Assembly: GCA_964537965.1 (NCBI GenBank)
Contig: CAZIDB010000105.1
Span: 1-16,267, forward strand
From: SURF-24 sp964537965
GTDB taxonomy: Bacteria; Bacteroidota; Ignavibacteria; Ignavibacteriales; SURF-24
DNA length: 16,267 nt
Direction: 5' to 3'
Numbering within the stretch: the stretch's first letter is position 1; the number at the start of each line of letters is the position of its first letter. The notes beneath the pieces were generated by a model. The model saw only the letters and a list, made by a program, of their open reading frames with translations, searched no databases and was not told where the DNA came from. Of the stretch, positions 1-8,255 are shown piece after piece. The position numbers and the translations under genes were made by a program.

Positions 1-553
1 CTTTAAGTGAACTCTTTGTTAGTACATCAAAACGTACAAGGATTGCTAACCCTCCGACGAATACATTCTTTTTATAAACAGGGACATAAAATGCAATTGC
101 ATCAAATCCCTGAACAGCCCTGAAGACATTGCTAAGAACAGGCTTTTTAGTTCTAAGAAATCTTTTGATATGAGCCTGATAAGAAATATCCGTACCGATT
201 AATTTTTCATTATACGGATAAGTATATATTATTTTTCCGGTTGTATCAATTCTTGTAATTGCATTCAGTTCACTGGAATTACCATTATAAATATATCTAA
301 GCAACAATTTACCGGCATTGTTCATTTCCTGTATGGATTCCTGTTGGACAAGATGCTCTAAAAGTCTATTACTTCTATTAAAGAAATATTTTATATTGTT
401 AGTAGCCTGCACAGCATGAACTAATTGCTCTTTGTGCAACCGGTTAATTGCCTGCGTTTCTATATCTAAAAATGCCAGGTAAAGCAAGTACACGCCAGCA
501 ATTATAAATAAGGTTGGAATAATTAGATAACTTGAATTTATTTTTTTGAACAT
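1..553 (-). CDS. Membrane sensor protein, N-terminal part (dCache-like sensor domain), partial
   Basis: The frame is open from an ATG at 551-553 to the left edge, giving 184 residues without a stop. Residues 10-29 form one strongly hydrophobic membrane segment right after a short basic N-terminus (MFKKINSSY). A helical stretch follows (about 30-90), then a segment with the rhythm of a Cache fold: the strand AITRIDTTGKIIYTYP, the LIGTDIS turn, AHIKRFL, and VFRAVQGFDAIAFYVPVY leading into VGGLAILV. Such domains sit in the periplasm of histidine kinases, diguanylate cyclases and chemoreceptors and bind small ligands. The output domain lies outside the window, so the protein class cannot be decided. 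No clear Shine-Dalgarno sequence precedes the ATG. The gene is preceded by a 354 bp gap and is probably transcribed on its own. Confidence 0.7.
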   Translation of the reverse strand, partial: MFKKINSSYLIIPTLFIIAGVYLLYLAFLDIETQAINRLHKEQLVHAVQATNNIKYFFNRSNRLLEHLVQQESIQEMNNAGKLLLRYIYNGNSSELNAITRIDTTGKIIYTYPYNEKLIGTDISYQAHIKRFLRTKKPVLSNVFRAVQGFDAIAFYVPVYKKNVFVGGLAILVRFDVLTKSSLK

Positions 554-907
554 TTAATATCGAATTTATAGAATGCATTAATAAGAATTTATATGATTAT
601 CGAAATATTTCCGTTCAAATATTAGCAAAATTGGCTTAGAAAAAAAATAATTATTTATTTTGAATCCGCCGGACATAAATTAATTGATAACCAGGTTACC
701 GTCAAAACTTTTCCGCTTTGTATGTAGAAAATCATTATAAATCTTTGAAGCAAAAATTTGGATATAAAATAAAAAGATGAATGAGTATGGTAGAAAAGTT
801 AAATATTATTAAAGATTCTAAAAGTCATAATTATAAATTTGCCAGATATAATTTTACTGTAACGTTATTGAATAGACTAATCGTTTTAAATTGAAATAAA
901 AATAAAT
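554..907. other. Gene-free stretch between two minus-strand genes
   Basis: This 354 bp, very AT-rich stretch lies between the end of the gene at 908-2728 and the start of the sensor gene at 553. It should hold the sensor gene's promoter and 5' UTR. On the minus strand a TTGACG (complement near 698-703) is followed after about 17 nt by a poor TAATTT -10, which is too weak to call. The only noticeable ORF is 37 codons on the plus strand (781-894), with composition no different from random AT-rich DNA. I see no tRNA, repeat array or strong hairpin here. Confidence 0.5.
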
Positions 908-2728
908 TCAAACAAATATATAAGTATATGAAAGCAATTTATGCTCGAGCGCTTCCAGTTCATCTCTCATTATTTGTTTTATCTTATCGGTTTCCTCCAG
1001 AATATCCGGAATCATTTTTTTATAATATCTAATACCTTCAAAAAGATTTGTACTGTATGTTTTCAGAAATGATTCAGTGTTAGCAGAAAAGGGCTTAATA
1101 CTTTCTTCAAACTTGTTTATAAAATAGTCAATATTTATTGACAATTCTTTAATGAAGAAATTTGGTCTGGATGAATCACTGATCAAATTGATTTTACCAT
1201 AAATATGGTCGATCATTTCTCTTAATCCTGTAATTTTCGAAAAGTATGCAAGATTTGGTCCTGGACATACTGATACAGCCTTGCTTAATTTTTGTGAATC
1301 AATTTCATTTACAATCAGCGCAGTAGATGTAAGACCTTCACATAAACATACTTTGTCAACTGCTTTATCAAATTCCTTTTGAAATTCATCTGCTTCAGAA
1401 TATTTCTCTTTAAGATATTTTATTTTTTTATCAAGAAAAGTTATTGATGCGGTACATAAAGGTTTTTCTGAATATTCTTTGTTGGATTGAAGAAATTTCT
1501 TTGAACAAAGACTACCTGGTTTTCCAAGTTTCACTCTTTCAGTTTTCTCGGCATCCTTTTCATTTAGTCTTAAATTATTAAAAGGAATGCCTAACGGCGA
1601 AACATTACTAAGATAAATATCTTTTTCGCCGGCAAGACTTAATTTATTTAGTGTTTTCTCATCAACATTCATAACTTCAGGAATAAGCAGAAACGGACTT
1701 CCCCATCCTACAGATTCAACATTATAGTATCGCAGTAAAAATTCCTGTTCACTCGATTTACCAACACCGCCCTGTACAGTAATATTGAATTTAAGATGTG
1801 AAGAATCAAAATTGATTTTCTTTTTCTCCAATGCCTTAAGACAAAGTTCTTTTGTAGCAGAAAGCAATTCATCATTTCTAAGTTTAAATTCTTCAAGTAT
1901 AGTTCCTAATAAATGTCCATCGCTTGCAAATGCGTGTCCACCACAATTTAAACCGGATTCAATTCTGTATTCAGAAACCCATAATCCTTTTTTTGCCAAA
2001 TATCTTCCCTGAATATCGGCAGAACGATAATCGCTCACTTTAATAGTTATTTTCTTTTTAAAACTTCCATCTGATTGCGGATAAAAATCCCTGAAAGTTT
2101 CAAGGTAGCTGAATAATCTTGGATTCATTCCTGCAGAAAATATAATAGAACTTTCCAGATTACTTAGCGCAAAGCCCCTTAATGCGGCATGCGCCAGATT
2201 AAACTCGACAGGTAAAATTGCATTATCGGAATCATAACTGGTCTTGTCTATCTTTGTCATAATATTAACATCGATTGATCCATGGCTAATATTATCTCTG
2301 AGCCATTTTTGAATTTGTTGTTTAACACTTAATTCCTTTGATGCAATCATTTCATTGTATTTACTCTTAAGCATAGAAAGATCAGGAAGCATCTCAAAAT
2401 ACTTATTAATTTCGCTTCCAATTTCAAAGGCAGAATTCTTAAGCGTTTCAAATTGCTCTTTAACAATATGATGAACCATATTAAGATAAGCGGTAATCCG
2501 TTTTGCTCTTGAATCATTTTCTTTGTCTGCAATTGGAATATATTGCTTATCCAGTTTTGTAAGATAATGTTTTCGTAATTTTTCCATCAAGGTATCATCA
2601 CCAAGAGAAATAACGGATGAGATTCCGTACCTGGCAACTTTAACTGGAGTGTCAACAGAAAAACCTACACCTAAAACCGGTATATGAAATTTATGAACAT
2701 TTATATTATTCATTTTTAAGCCGACCAT
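908..2728 (-). CDS. Uncharacterised conserved protein with nitronate-monooxygenase-like (FMN TIM-barrel) motifs
   Basis: This is a 606-residue soluble protein (601 if the second ATG, Met6 at 2713, is used) with no signal peptide or membrane segment. I do not recognise an assigned function. Residues 17-42 (PVLGVGFSVDTPVKVARYGI then SSVISL) resemble the first strand and helix of nitronate monooxygenase/2-nitropropane dioxygenase barrels. Residues 259-275 carry GLNCGGHAFASDGH, like the family's GGH motif, and residues 316-348 run ITVQGGVG, then EFLLRYYNVESVGWGSPFLL, which parallels the late-barrel phosphate-binding GG motif and the final GADGVxxG strand. A largely helical insert occupies about 50-170, and a non-barrel C-terminal region follows 360. 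Seven cysteines (262, 296, 408, 425, 461, 463, 488) include CLC and VCPGP motifs that could bind a metal or take part in redox chemistry. FMN binding and any oxidoreductase role are inference. The gene diverges from the ABC-F gene and stands alone. Confidence 0.85.
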   Translation of the reverse strand: MVGLKMNNINVHKFHIPVLGVGFSVDTPVKVARYGISSVISLGDDTLMEKLRKHYLTKLDKQYIPIADKENDSRAKRITAYLNMVHHIVKEQFETLKNSAFEIGSEINKYFEMLPDLSMLKSKYNEMIASKELSVKQQIQKWLRDNISHGSIDVNIMTKIDKTSYDSDNAILPVEFNLAHAALRGFALSNLESSIIFSAGMNPRLFSYLETFRDFYPQSDGSFKKKITIKVSDYRSADIQGRYLAKKGLWVSEYRIESGLNCGGHAFASDGHLLGTILEEFKLRNDELLSATKELCLKALEKKKINFDSSHLKFNITVQGGVGKSSEQEFLLRYYNVESVGWGSPFLLIPEVMNVDEKTLNKLSLAGEKDIYLSNVSPLGIPFNNLRLNEKDAEKTERVKLGKPGSLCSKKFLQSNKEYSEKPLCTASITFLDKKIKYLKEKYSEADEFQKEFDKAVDKVCLCEGLTSTALIVNEIDSQKLSKAVSVCPGPNLAYFSKITGLREMIDHIYGKINLISDSSRPNFFIKELSINIDYFINKFEESIKPFSANTESFLKTYSTNLFEGIRYYKKMIPDILEETDKIKQIMRDELEALEHKLLSYTYIFV

Positions 2729-3014
2729 TTCTATATAATTTAATGCTGGCTGGTATTTATTATTGGAATTGACTTAAGAGAAGAAATAGTGGAGTGTATC
2801 TGTGGGGCTTATTTCTTTTAAGTGGATTTCAGTAATTATAACAACATCAGCTGAAAAAAATCTTTTACTTGCGCGCTAAAGATACGAAATAAAACCATAT
2901 ATTCTCGGTTGAATTTTTCGTACACCATCAATAAGCTTAAAAACTATTATATTTGAATTGCCGTTGTAACTGGATTTTTTTACCGGCTTTTTCTTTATTA
3001 AATAAAATGGTTTT
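2729..3014. promoter_or_regulatory. Divergent intergenic region with imperfect inverted repeat
   Basis: This 286 bp region lies between two divergent genes and must hold promoters for both. It contains an imperfect inverted repeat with arms at 2773-2788 and 2810-2822 (CTTAA plus AAGAAATA, 13 pairs, a 3 nt bulge in the left arm and a 21 nt loop). No T-run follows on either strand, so a terminator is unlikely. An operator or 5' UTR structure is possible but unproven. No coding sequence was seen. Confidence 0.4.
2948..2955 (+). promoter_or_regulatory. Candidate -7 promoter element upstream of the ABC-F gene
   Basis: TATATTTG matches the TAnnTTTG -7 element known from Bacteroidota housekeeping promoters and lies 59 nt before the ABC-F ATG. 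A matching TTTG element at the expected upstream distance was not found, and AT-rich DNA gives such octamers by chance, so this is tentative. Confidence 0.25.
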
Positions 3015-4907
3015 ATGGCAAATAACAGTACTCCTGTAATATTAACTGCTCTTGAATTGATAGTCCACTATGGCGAACAAATAATTTTAGATAAAGCCTC
3101 GTTAACAATTCATCTTGGAGATAGAATTGGATTAGTGGGCAGAAATGGCGCTGGTAAATCAACATTCCTGAAAATTATTTCAGGAATAATAATCCCCGAT
3201 TCCGGTGAAGTTGCTAAAAAGAAAGACTTAACAGTAGGATTTCTTTCGCAGGAATTTACACTTGATAAACAAAAAAATGTCTATGAGAATATTCTTGATG
3301 GTGCGCTGGATACTCTTAAACTGATTGAAGAATATGAAAACACACCGTTTGATTTACCCAACAAACATCTGCTTGAAGAAAAAATTTTATTAATTGACGG
3401 GTGGAACTTAGAAAAAAGAGTCGAAGTACTTGTAAAATCACTTAACGCACCGGATAAAGATAGAAGTATTGATCAATTATCAGGTGGAGAAAAAAGAAGA
3501 GTCGCTTTGTGCCGCGCTTTAATCTCTAATCCTGATTTGCTTATACTTGATGAACCTACAAATCATCTTGATTTGAATTCGATTGAATGGATTGAGAATT
3601 TTCTTTCAGAGTATAATGGCACTTGTATCTTTGTTACTCATGACAGGTATTTTCTTGATAAGATAGCAAATAGAATTGTTGAGTTATCTAACGGTACGTT
3701 CTATTCACATAATGGTAACTATACAGATTATTTAATTAATAAAACAGAAAGAGAAGCAATAAAGGAAGCTGAAGAAAGAAAGAGACAGAATTTCCTTAGA
3801 CGTGAACTTGATTGGGTTTTGCGTGGTCCAAGAGCACGAAGAACAAAAGCTAAAAGCCGCCTTGACAAATACTATGAAGTTGCTGAAAAAGATAATATAA
3901 TTGCCGAACCAGATGTTGAATTGATAATGCCGGTGCCGGAAAAATTAGGGACAAAAGTTCTTGAATTGAAAAATGTCGGGATTAAACTTGGCGGTAAAAC
4001 TCTGTTTGAACATTTTAATTTTTCATTCAAAGCCGGACAAAAAATTGGTGTTGTCGGTTCAAACGGTGTTGGCAAAACTACATTGTTAAAAATTATTTTA
4101 GGAAATCTAAATCCGTCATTTGGTAAAATCGAATTGGGTGATAAAACTGAATTTAATTACGTAGATCAATCAAGATTGCTGCTGAATGATGAAGATTCTG
4201 TCATCTTTGCAATTGGAGAAGGTAATGATTTTGTTAAGTTTGGAAAATTTCAATTGAGTATCTGGACTTACCTGCGTCGGTTTCTTTTTACAGATGAAAG
4301 AATAAATACTTTAGTTGGGCGGCTTTCAGGCGGAGAAAAAAGCAGACTTACATTAGCAAAAATTCTTAAAAACGGCGGTAATTTTCTTCTGCTTGATGAA
4401 CCCACAAATGATTTGGACCTGCCGACTCTTAGAATACTTGAAGAAGCCCTTATAGCATATGACGGATGTATTGTTGTTGTTAGCCACGACAGATATTTTC
4501 TTAACCGAATTTGTACCGGCATCCTTGCGTTCGAAGCAAATAATGAAATTTATTATAGCGAAGGCGATTACGATTATTATCTTGAAAAAAGAAATCTAAG
4601 AACTAATGAAGTTGATACTGATAAATCAAAGAGAAAAAAGGAGGATACCAGAGTTAAAGTTAAGATTAGAAAATTAACCTGGAAAGAAAATAAAGAACTT
4701 GAAACTATTGAAGAGAATATTTTAACAGAAGAAGCAGAGGTTGAAAGAATTGAATCAATATTTTCTTCACCGGATTTTTATGAAAAATATGCTTCTAAAA
4801 CAAATGAATTGAACAAGCATCTGGAGGAAACACGACTTCGCATTCAAAATTTATTTGACCGTTGGGAAGAATTGGAGAAGATTAAGGCACAGGATAACAC
4901 TGAGTGA
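3015..4907 (+). CDS. uup: ABC-F family ATPase, Uup-like
   Basis: The 630-residue protein has two ATP-binding cassettes and no membrane domain, the hallmark of ABC-F proteins, which act on ribosomes (some resolve stalls or protect from antibiotics) rather than transporting. Cassette 1 has Walker A GRNGAGKST (42-50), signature LSGGEKRR (155-162) and Walker B LLILDEPTNHLDL (175-187), then the THDRYFLD switch region. A basic helical linker (about 240-300, with RRELDWVLRGPRARRTKAK) corresponds to the P-site tRNA-interaction segment. Cassette 2 has GSNGVGKTT (348-356), LSGGEKSR (437-444) and LLLDEPTNDLDL (458-469). Residues 535-625 form a charged coiled-coil C-terminal domain, as in Uup, which also binds branched DNA. 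Length and order fit Uup. No antibiotic-resistance-type extended linker is evident. The stop lies 25 nt from the convergent GH5 gene. The exact ABC-F subfamily is uncertain. Confidence 0.93.
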   Translation: MANNSTPVILTALELIVHYGEQIILDKASLTIHLGDRIGLVGRNGAGKSTFLKIISGIIIPDSGEVAKKKDLTVGFLSQEFTLDKQKNVYENILDGALDTLKLIEEYENTPFDLPNKHLLEEKILLIDGWNLEKRVEVLVKSLNAPDKDRSIDQLSGGEKRRVALCRALISNPDLLILDEPTNHLDLNSIEWIENFLSEYNGTCIFVTHDRYFLDKIANRIVELSNGTFYSHNGNYTDYLINKTEREAIKEAEERKRQNFLRRELDWVLRGPRARRTKAKSRLDKYYEVAEKDNIIAEPDVELIMPVPEKLGTKVLELKNVGIKLGGKTLFEHFNFSFKAGQKIGVVGSNGVGKTTLLKIILGNLNPSFGKIELGDKTEFNYVDQSRLLLNDEDSVIFAIGEGNDFVKFGKFQLSIWTYLRRFLFTDERINTLVGRLSGGEKSRLTLAKILKNGGNFLLLDEPTNDLDLPTLRILEEALIAYDGCIVVVSHDRYFLNRICTGILAFEANNEIYYSEGDYDYYLEKRNLRTNEVDTDKSKRKKEDTRVKVKIRKLTWKENKELETIEENILTEEAEVERIESIFSSPDFYEKYASKTNELNKHLEETRLRIQNLFDRWEELEKIKAQDNTE

Positions 4908-4963
4908 AATGCTTTAATCTTCATTCTGAATTTTAAATACTTAACGCCGGAATTAAAGCATTT
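4907..4963. terminator. Inverted repeat at the convergent ABC-F / GH5 junction, possible bidirectional terminator
   Basis: A perfect 12 bp inverted repeat (AAATGCTTTAAT at 4907-4918 and its complement at 4952-4963) brackets the convergent gene ends. The left arm starts at the last base of the ABC-F stop codon and the right arm lies in the last codons of the GH5 gene, with a 33 nt spacer. Neither arm is followed by a strong T-run, so this is not a textbook intrinsic terminator. A transcript from either strand could still fold here. Confidence 0.4.
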
Positions 4964-6003
4964 AACAATTTTGTATTCCATTCATTTTTAACCGGGTCAT
5001 AAAACCCGAAACCGGAACAAAATTCCCAGTAATTCCAGCTAAACCCTTTTTGTTCTGCTGCCCTTGCAACATATGTAGTCCATTTTACTCTGGAAGTTAT
5101 ATCAGCTTTATTAAAAGCACCAAATTCACCAATGTTGATCGGTCGATTATTAGAGATAGACCAATTAAGAGCTTTATCAAAATCATTTTGAATTGCAGCA
5201 GTCTCAGATGTTTTATTCGACCAGGTTGTTCCGAGCCAACTATTACTTCCAGCAACCCAATCTGCACCCTGATGTGTGAACTGAAATGGATTATAATAAT
5301 GAAAAGTTACTATAACGTTTGTTTCTTCTTTAGGTATTTGTAAAGAAGAAATATAATCCACATTATTCCAGTTAGCCGGGCCGACAATTAATGTTCTGTA
5401 AGGATTCTTTTCTCTTATTGCAGAAATTAGTTGGGCTAAATACTGATTCCATAAATCAGTACCAAGTTTATTGTTCGGTTCATTAAACAGTTCAAAATAT
5501 AATTCAGCCGGGTATTGCACATACCTTTCAGAAATTTGTTTCCAAAGTGCAATTAACCTCTGGATATGATTTGCCGGATCAGTCATCATTTCATCATAAT
5601 GATGAATATTAATAATAACAGCCAGGTTATTATCCAACGATTTGTTTATAATATGATCTATTCTTTCAAAGAATTGCTGGTTGATTGTATAAGGAGAAGT
5701 TTCCGAAGCATGAGCAGACCACTTAATTGGTATTCTTACTGAATTAAATCCTTTCGCTTTCAAATATGTAAAATATTCATCCTCAATTGTTACTCCCCAG
5801 TCACCTTCTTTTGGAGCTTCCAGAGCATTGCCGATATTTACTCCTCGTCCAAGTCTTGAATTTTGTTCGAACGGGTTTAAAGGTTGACTTATTCCATTAT
5901 ACTTTGGCTCCACTGGATTTTCCTCATCATTTGAACAACCTGATAAAAAAATTAATGAAACAATTAAAACAAAAAGTGCACTTAACCAGTGATTATATCT
6001 CAA
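4933..6003 (-). CDS. Glycoside hydrolase family 5 lipoprotein, Thermotoga Cel5A-like (GH5_25 type) endoglucanase/mannanase
   Basis: The 356-residue protein begins with a lipoprotein signal peptide (basic MRYNHW, hydrophobic core 7-19, lipobox LSGC at 20-23, Cys23 acylated), so it should be anchored to a membrane facing the periplasm or surface. The rest is one GH5 barrel: GRGVNIGNALEAP (53-64), SVRIPIKWSAH (88-98), NIHHYDEM (132-139), the acid/base ELFNEPN (Glu175), FHYYNPFQFTHQGADW (234-249), the nucleophile NIGEFGAF (Glu293) and NYWEFCSGFG (324-333). From memory this runs closely parallel to Thermotoga maritima Cel5A, which cleaves beta-1,4-glucans and mannans, so a similar hydrolase is likely. 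The start is TTG (6001-6003): an in-frame stop lies 15 nt upstream, no ATG is available, and TTG gives a complete signal peptide. It lies 40 nt behind the PBP1A gene and may be the last gene of that operon. Confidence 0.93.
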   Translation of the reverse strand: MRYNHWLSALFVLIVSLIFLSGCSNDEENPVEPKYNGISQPLNPFEQNSRLGRGVNIGNALEAPKEGDWGVTIEDEYFTYLKAKGFNSVRIPIKWSAHASETSPYTINQQFFERIDHIINKSLDNNLAVIINIHHYDEMMTDPANHIQRLIALWKQISERYVQYPAELYFELFNEPNNKLGTDLWNQYLAQLISAIREKNPYRTLIVGPANWNNVDYISSLQIPKEETNVIVTFHYYNPFQFTHQGADWVAGSNSWLGTTWSNKTSETAAIQNDFDKALNWSISNNRPINIGEFGAFNKADITSRVKWTTYVARAAEQKGFSWNYWEFCSGFGFYDPVKNEWNTKLLNALIPALSI

Positions 6004-6043
6004 TATTTTTTCCCGGTATTACTTTAAAACCTTTCAACTAAAA

Positions 6044-8254
6044 TTAATGAATATCGCATGGCGGCGGTAAATTATTTTTATTGATGATATCCGTTATTTT
6101 ATCAGGACAAGACTCTTTTGCTAACCTCGGAGTTCCGTTCATAATTGAAGTAAGACAAAAAGATTCAGAAACAACTTCAGGACCCAGATCAAAATATTTC
6201 AACGGCATTTTAACATCTTCATATGTTTTAGCCATAAACTTAGCCCAAATAGGTGCTGCAGCTTTAGCGCCCTGACCATACCATCCTGTAAATGTTATTC
6301 GCCTGTCATCAAATCCTACCCAAACACCGGCTGCTAATTGTGGTGTAAAACCGACAAACCATGCATCACCAAAATCTTGTGTTGTTCCTGTTTTACCGGC
6401 TGCCGGGCGATGGAAATATCTTCTTACTCCGGCACCTGTTCCATAATCAACTACAGTTTGCATCATATCAGTCATAATTGATGCAGTTGAAGGATTAATC
6501 GCCTCGTACATTCTATCAGGATAAAATTTATCAATTAGGATTCCATCCCTGTCTTCAATCCTAAGTAATGAAATCGGAGAAACATAAACACCTTCATTAG
6601 CAAGAGTTGCATATGCAGAAGTCAATTCCAAAGGTGATACTTCCGAAGTACCAAGTGCGATAGATGGGACTAAAGTTAAATTACTTTTAATTCCCATTCG
6701 TCTCGCAATTTCTCCTATCCTTTCTAAAGGAGCATAATCCTGAATTATCAATCTTGCAGTAATAATATTTAACGAATTCCTTAATGCATCACGAAGCATT
6801 GTATAACCACCTGTACTGCCATCACTGTTAGAAGGCGACCAGCCATTAAAATCAAACGGTTGATTTAGTAAACTAAAAGCAGGAAACAATCCATTATCAA
6901 TAGCAGTGGTATAAATGATTGGTTTGAAAGCGGAACCCGGCTGCCTTCTGATTCCGGTGGCATGATTCAATCCATATTGAAAATCCTGGTTTTCACTGCC
7001 AACCATAGCTTTAATATGACCGGTCTTTGGTTCAATTGCCACAAAGCCTACTTCAATTGTTTGTTCAACCTTTTTAACGGAATCGATAAATGATTTTCTG
7101 TATCTAAGTTCCCTTGCAATTCTTGATCTATCGCTCTCACTTTTAGCAGCAATATAAGATGGATGTGTTCTTACAGCTTTATCAATTACCGCATTAAGAA
7201 CGCTTTTGTATTTCTCCCAGTTCCAGCTTTTGTCAAACAGATCCTGGTATTCTGCTAAATGTTCTTTTGCTGCAATATTAGCAGCCCTTTGCATCCTGGA
7301 ATCTAAAGAAGTGTATATATTAAGTCCGTCCCTGTACAAATCAAATCCATATCTATCCGATAACTTTTCCATCTGTTGCCGGATATATTCCATAAAGTGC
7401 GGGGCAATGGTTGTATAACCACCAATTTTTTCCGAACCAAGTACAATAGGTTTATCCTTTAATCTTTCATAAGTTGATTCATCAAGGTAACCGGCAGTAA
7501 TCATATTTCTCATAACAAGATTTCTGCGGGCAATTGCATTATCATATCTTTTAACAGGATCATAATAAACAGAGGATCTAAGCAGAGCAATAAGCAGTGC
7601 AGATTCCTGCAGGTTCAAATCCTTTGCTTTTTTGTGAAAGAAAATATTTGATGCCGTTTCTACACCGTAGGCGCTTCTGCCAAAGTAAGAAACATTCAAA
7701 TACATCTCCAATATTTCTCTTTTGGTATATGTTTTTTCAATCTGAATTGCAGTTATCCATTCCCTAATTTTTCTTATAACTGTTTCAAATGAATTTTCAT
7801 TTTTTACTTTAAGATTGTAAAGGTTTTTTGCAAGTTGCTGGGTAATTGTACTCGCACCTTCTCCTTCAATAAAAGAAAGTGAGATAACATTCTTTATCAT
7901 AGCCTTAATAAATCTTCCGACATCAACTCCCCAGTGGTCATAAAAATTCCTGTCTTCGGTTGCTATTAAAGCATTGATAAAATGTTTTGGAATGCTGTCT
8001 ATGTCTGTTTCAATTCTGTTTTCAATAAAGAATTGCCCGATAAGTTCACCATCTTCACTGTATACTTTACTTGCTAAAATTGGTTTTGGATTTTCCAATT
8101 GTTCAAGAGACGGTAATCCCTGGAAGATAAATGCAATGAAAAGAATCAGTAAAACTAAAACCGATAGCGAAACAATAATTATTGTCTTTCTTCTTTTATC
8201 GTTAGTCGGGCCCAGTTTTTTCCAATTCTGGTCGGAATAGAAAACTTTACTCAT
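6044..8254 (-). CDS. mrcA: Class A penicillin-binding protein 1A (peptidoglycan glycosyltransferase/transpeptidase)
   Basis: This bifunctional enzyme polymerises lipid II and cross-links peptide stems on the periplasmic side of the inner membrane. With the start at 8254 it has 736 residues: a cytoplasmic tail with a basic KDKRRK-like patch, one membrane segment (24-45), and a GT51 domain with ATEDRNFYDHWGVD (catalytic Glu100), EGEGASTITQQLAKNL (130-145), the RKIREWITAIQIEKTYTKREIL stretch (161-182) and YLNVSYFGRSAYGV (185-198). The transpeptidase domain has PGSAFKP (nucleophile Ser441, Lys444), SLN (494-496) and KTGTT (621-625). The short tail carries three cysteines (700, 716, 733) ending PPCDIH, a pattern seen in other PBP1A proteins. 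An upstream ATG at 8293 would overlap lpxH by 38 nt. The ATG at 8252-8254, one nucleotide after the lpxH stop, fits better. Its position after lpxH couples wall and lipid A synthesis. Confidence 0.95.
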   Translation of the reverse strand: MSKVFYSDQNWKKLGPTNDKRRKTIIIVSLSVLVLLILFIAFIFQGLPSLEQLENPKPILASKVYSEDGELIGQFFIENRIETDIDSIPKHFINALIATEDRNFYDHWGVDVGRFIKAMIKNVISLSFIEGEGASTITQQLAKNLYNLKVKNENSFETVIRKIREWITAIQIEKTYTKREILEMYLNVSYFGRSAYGVETASNIFFHKKAKDLNLQESALLIALLRSSVYYDPVKRYDNAIARRNLVMRNMITAGYLDESTYERLKDKPIVLGSEKIGGYTTIAPHFMEYIRQQMEKLSDRYGFDLYRDGLNIYTSLDSRMQRAANIAAKEHLAEYQDLFDKSWNWEKYKSVLNAVIDKAVRTHPSYIAAKSESDRSRIARELRYRKSFIDSVKKVEQTIEVGFVAIEPKTGHIKAMVGSENQDFQYGLNHATGIRRQPGSAFKPIIYTTAIDNGLFPAFSLLNQPFDFNGWSPSNSDGSTGGYTMLRDALRNSLNIITARLIIQDYAPLERIGEIARRMGIKSNLTLVPSIALGTSEVSPLELTSAYATLANEGVYVSPISLLRIEDRDGILIDKFYPDRMYEAINPSTASIMTDMMQTVVDYGTGAGVRRYFHRPAAGKTGTTQDFGDAWFVGFTPQLAAGVWVGFDDRRITFTGWYGQGAKAAAPIWAKFMAKTYEDVKMPLKYFDLGPEVVSESFCLTSIMNGTPRLAKESCPDKITDIINKNNLPPPCDIH

Positions 8255-8255
8255 T

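Noticed and set aside
781..894. 37-codon plus-strand ORF in the gap between the sensor and the TIM-barrel-like gene
   Set aside because: It is short, has AT-rich random-looking codons, no ribosome-binding site, no recognisable motif and no operon context.
2860..2883. Small hairpin ATCTTTTA ... TAAAGAT in the divergent region
   Set aside because: It is a short, AT-only stem with a bulge and no T-run, as expected by chance in such DNA.
5787..6041. 84-codon plus-strand ORF opposite the GH5 signal peptide region
   Set aside because: It is the antisense shadow of the GH5 gene; its sequence shows no domain or sensible start context.
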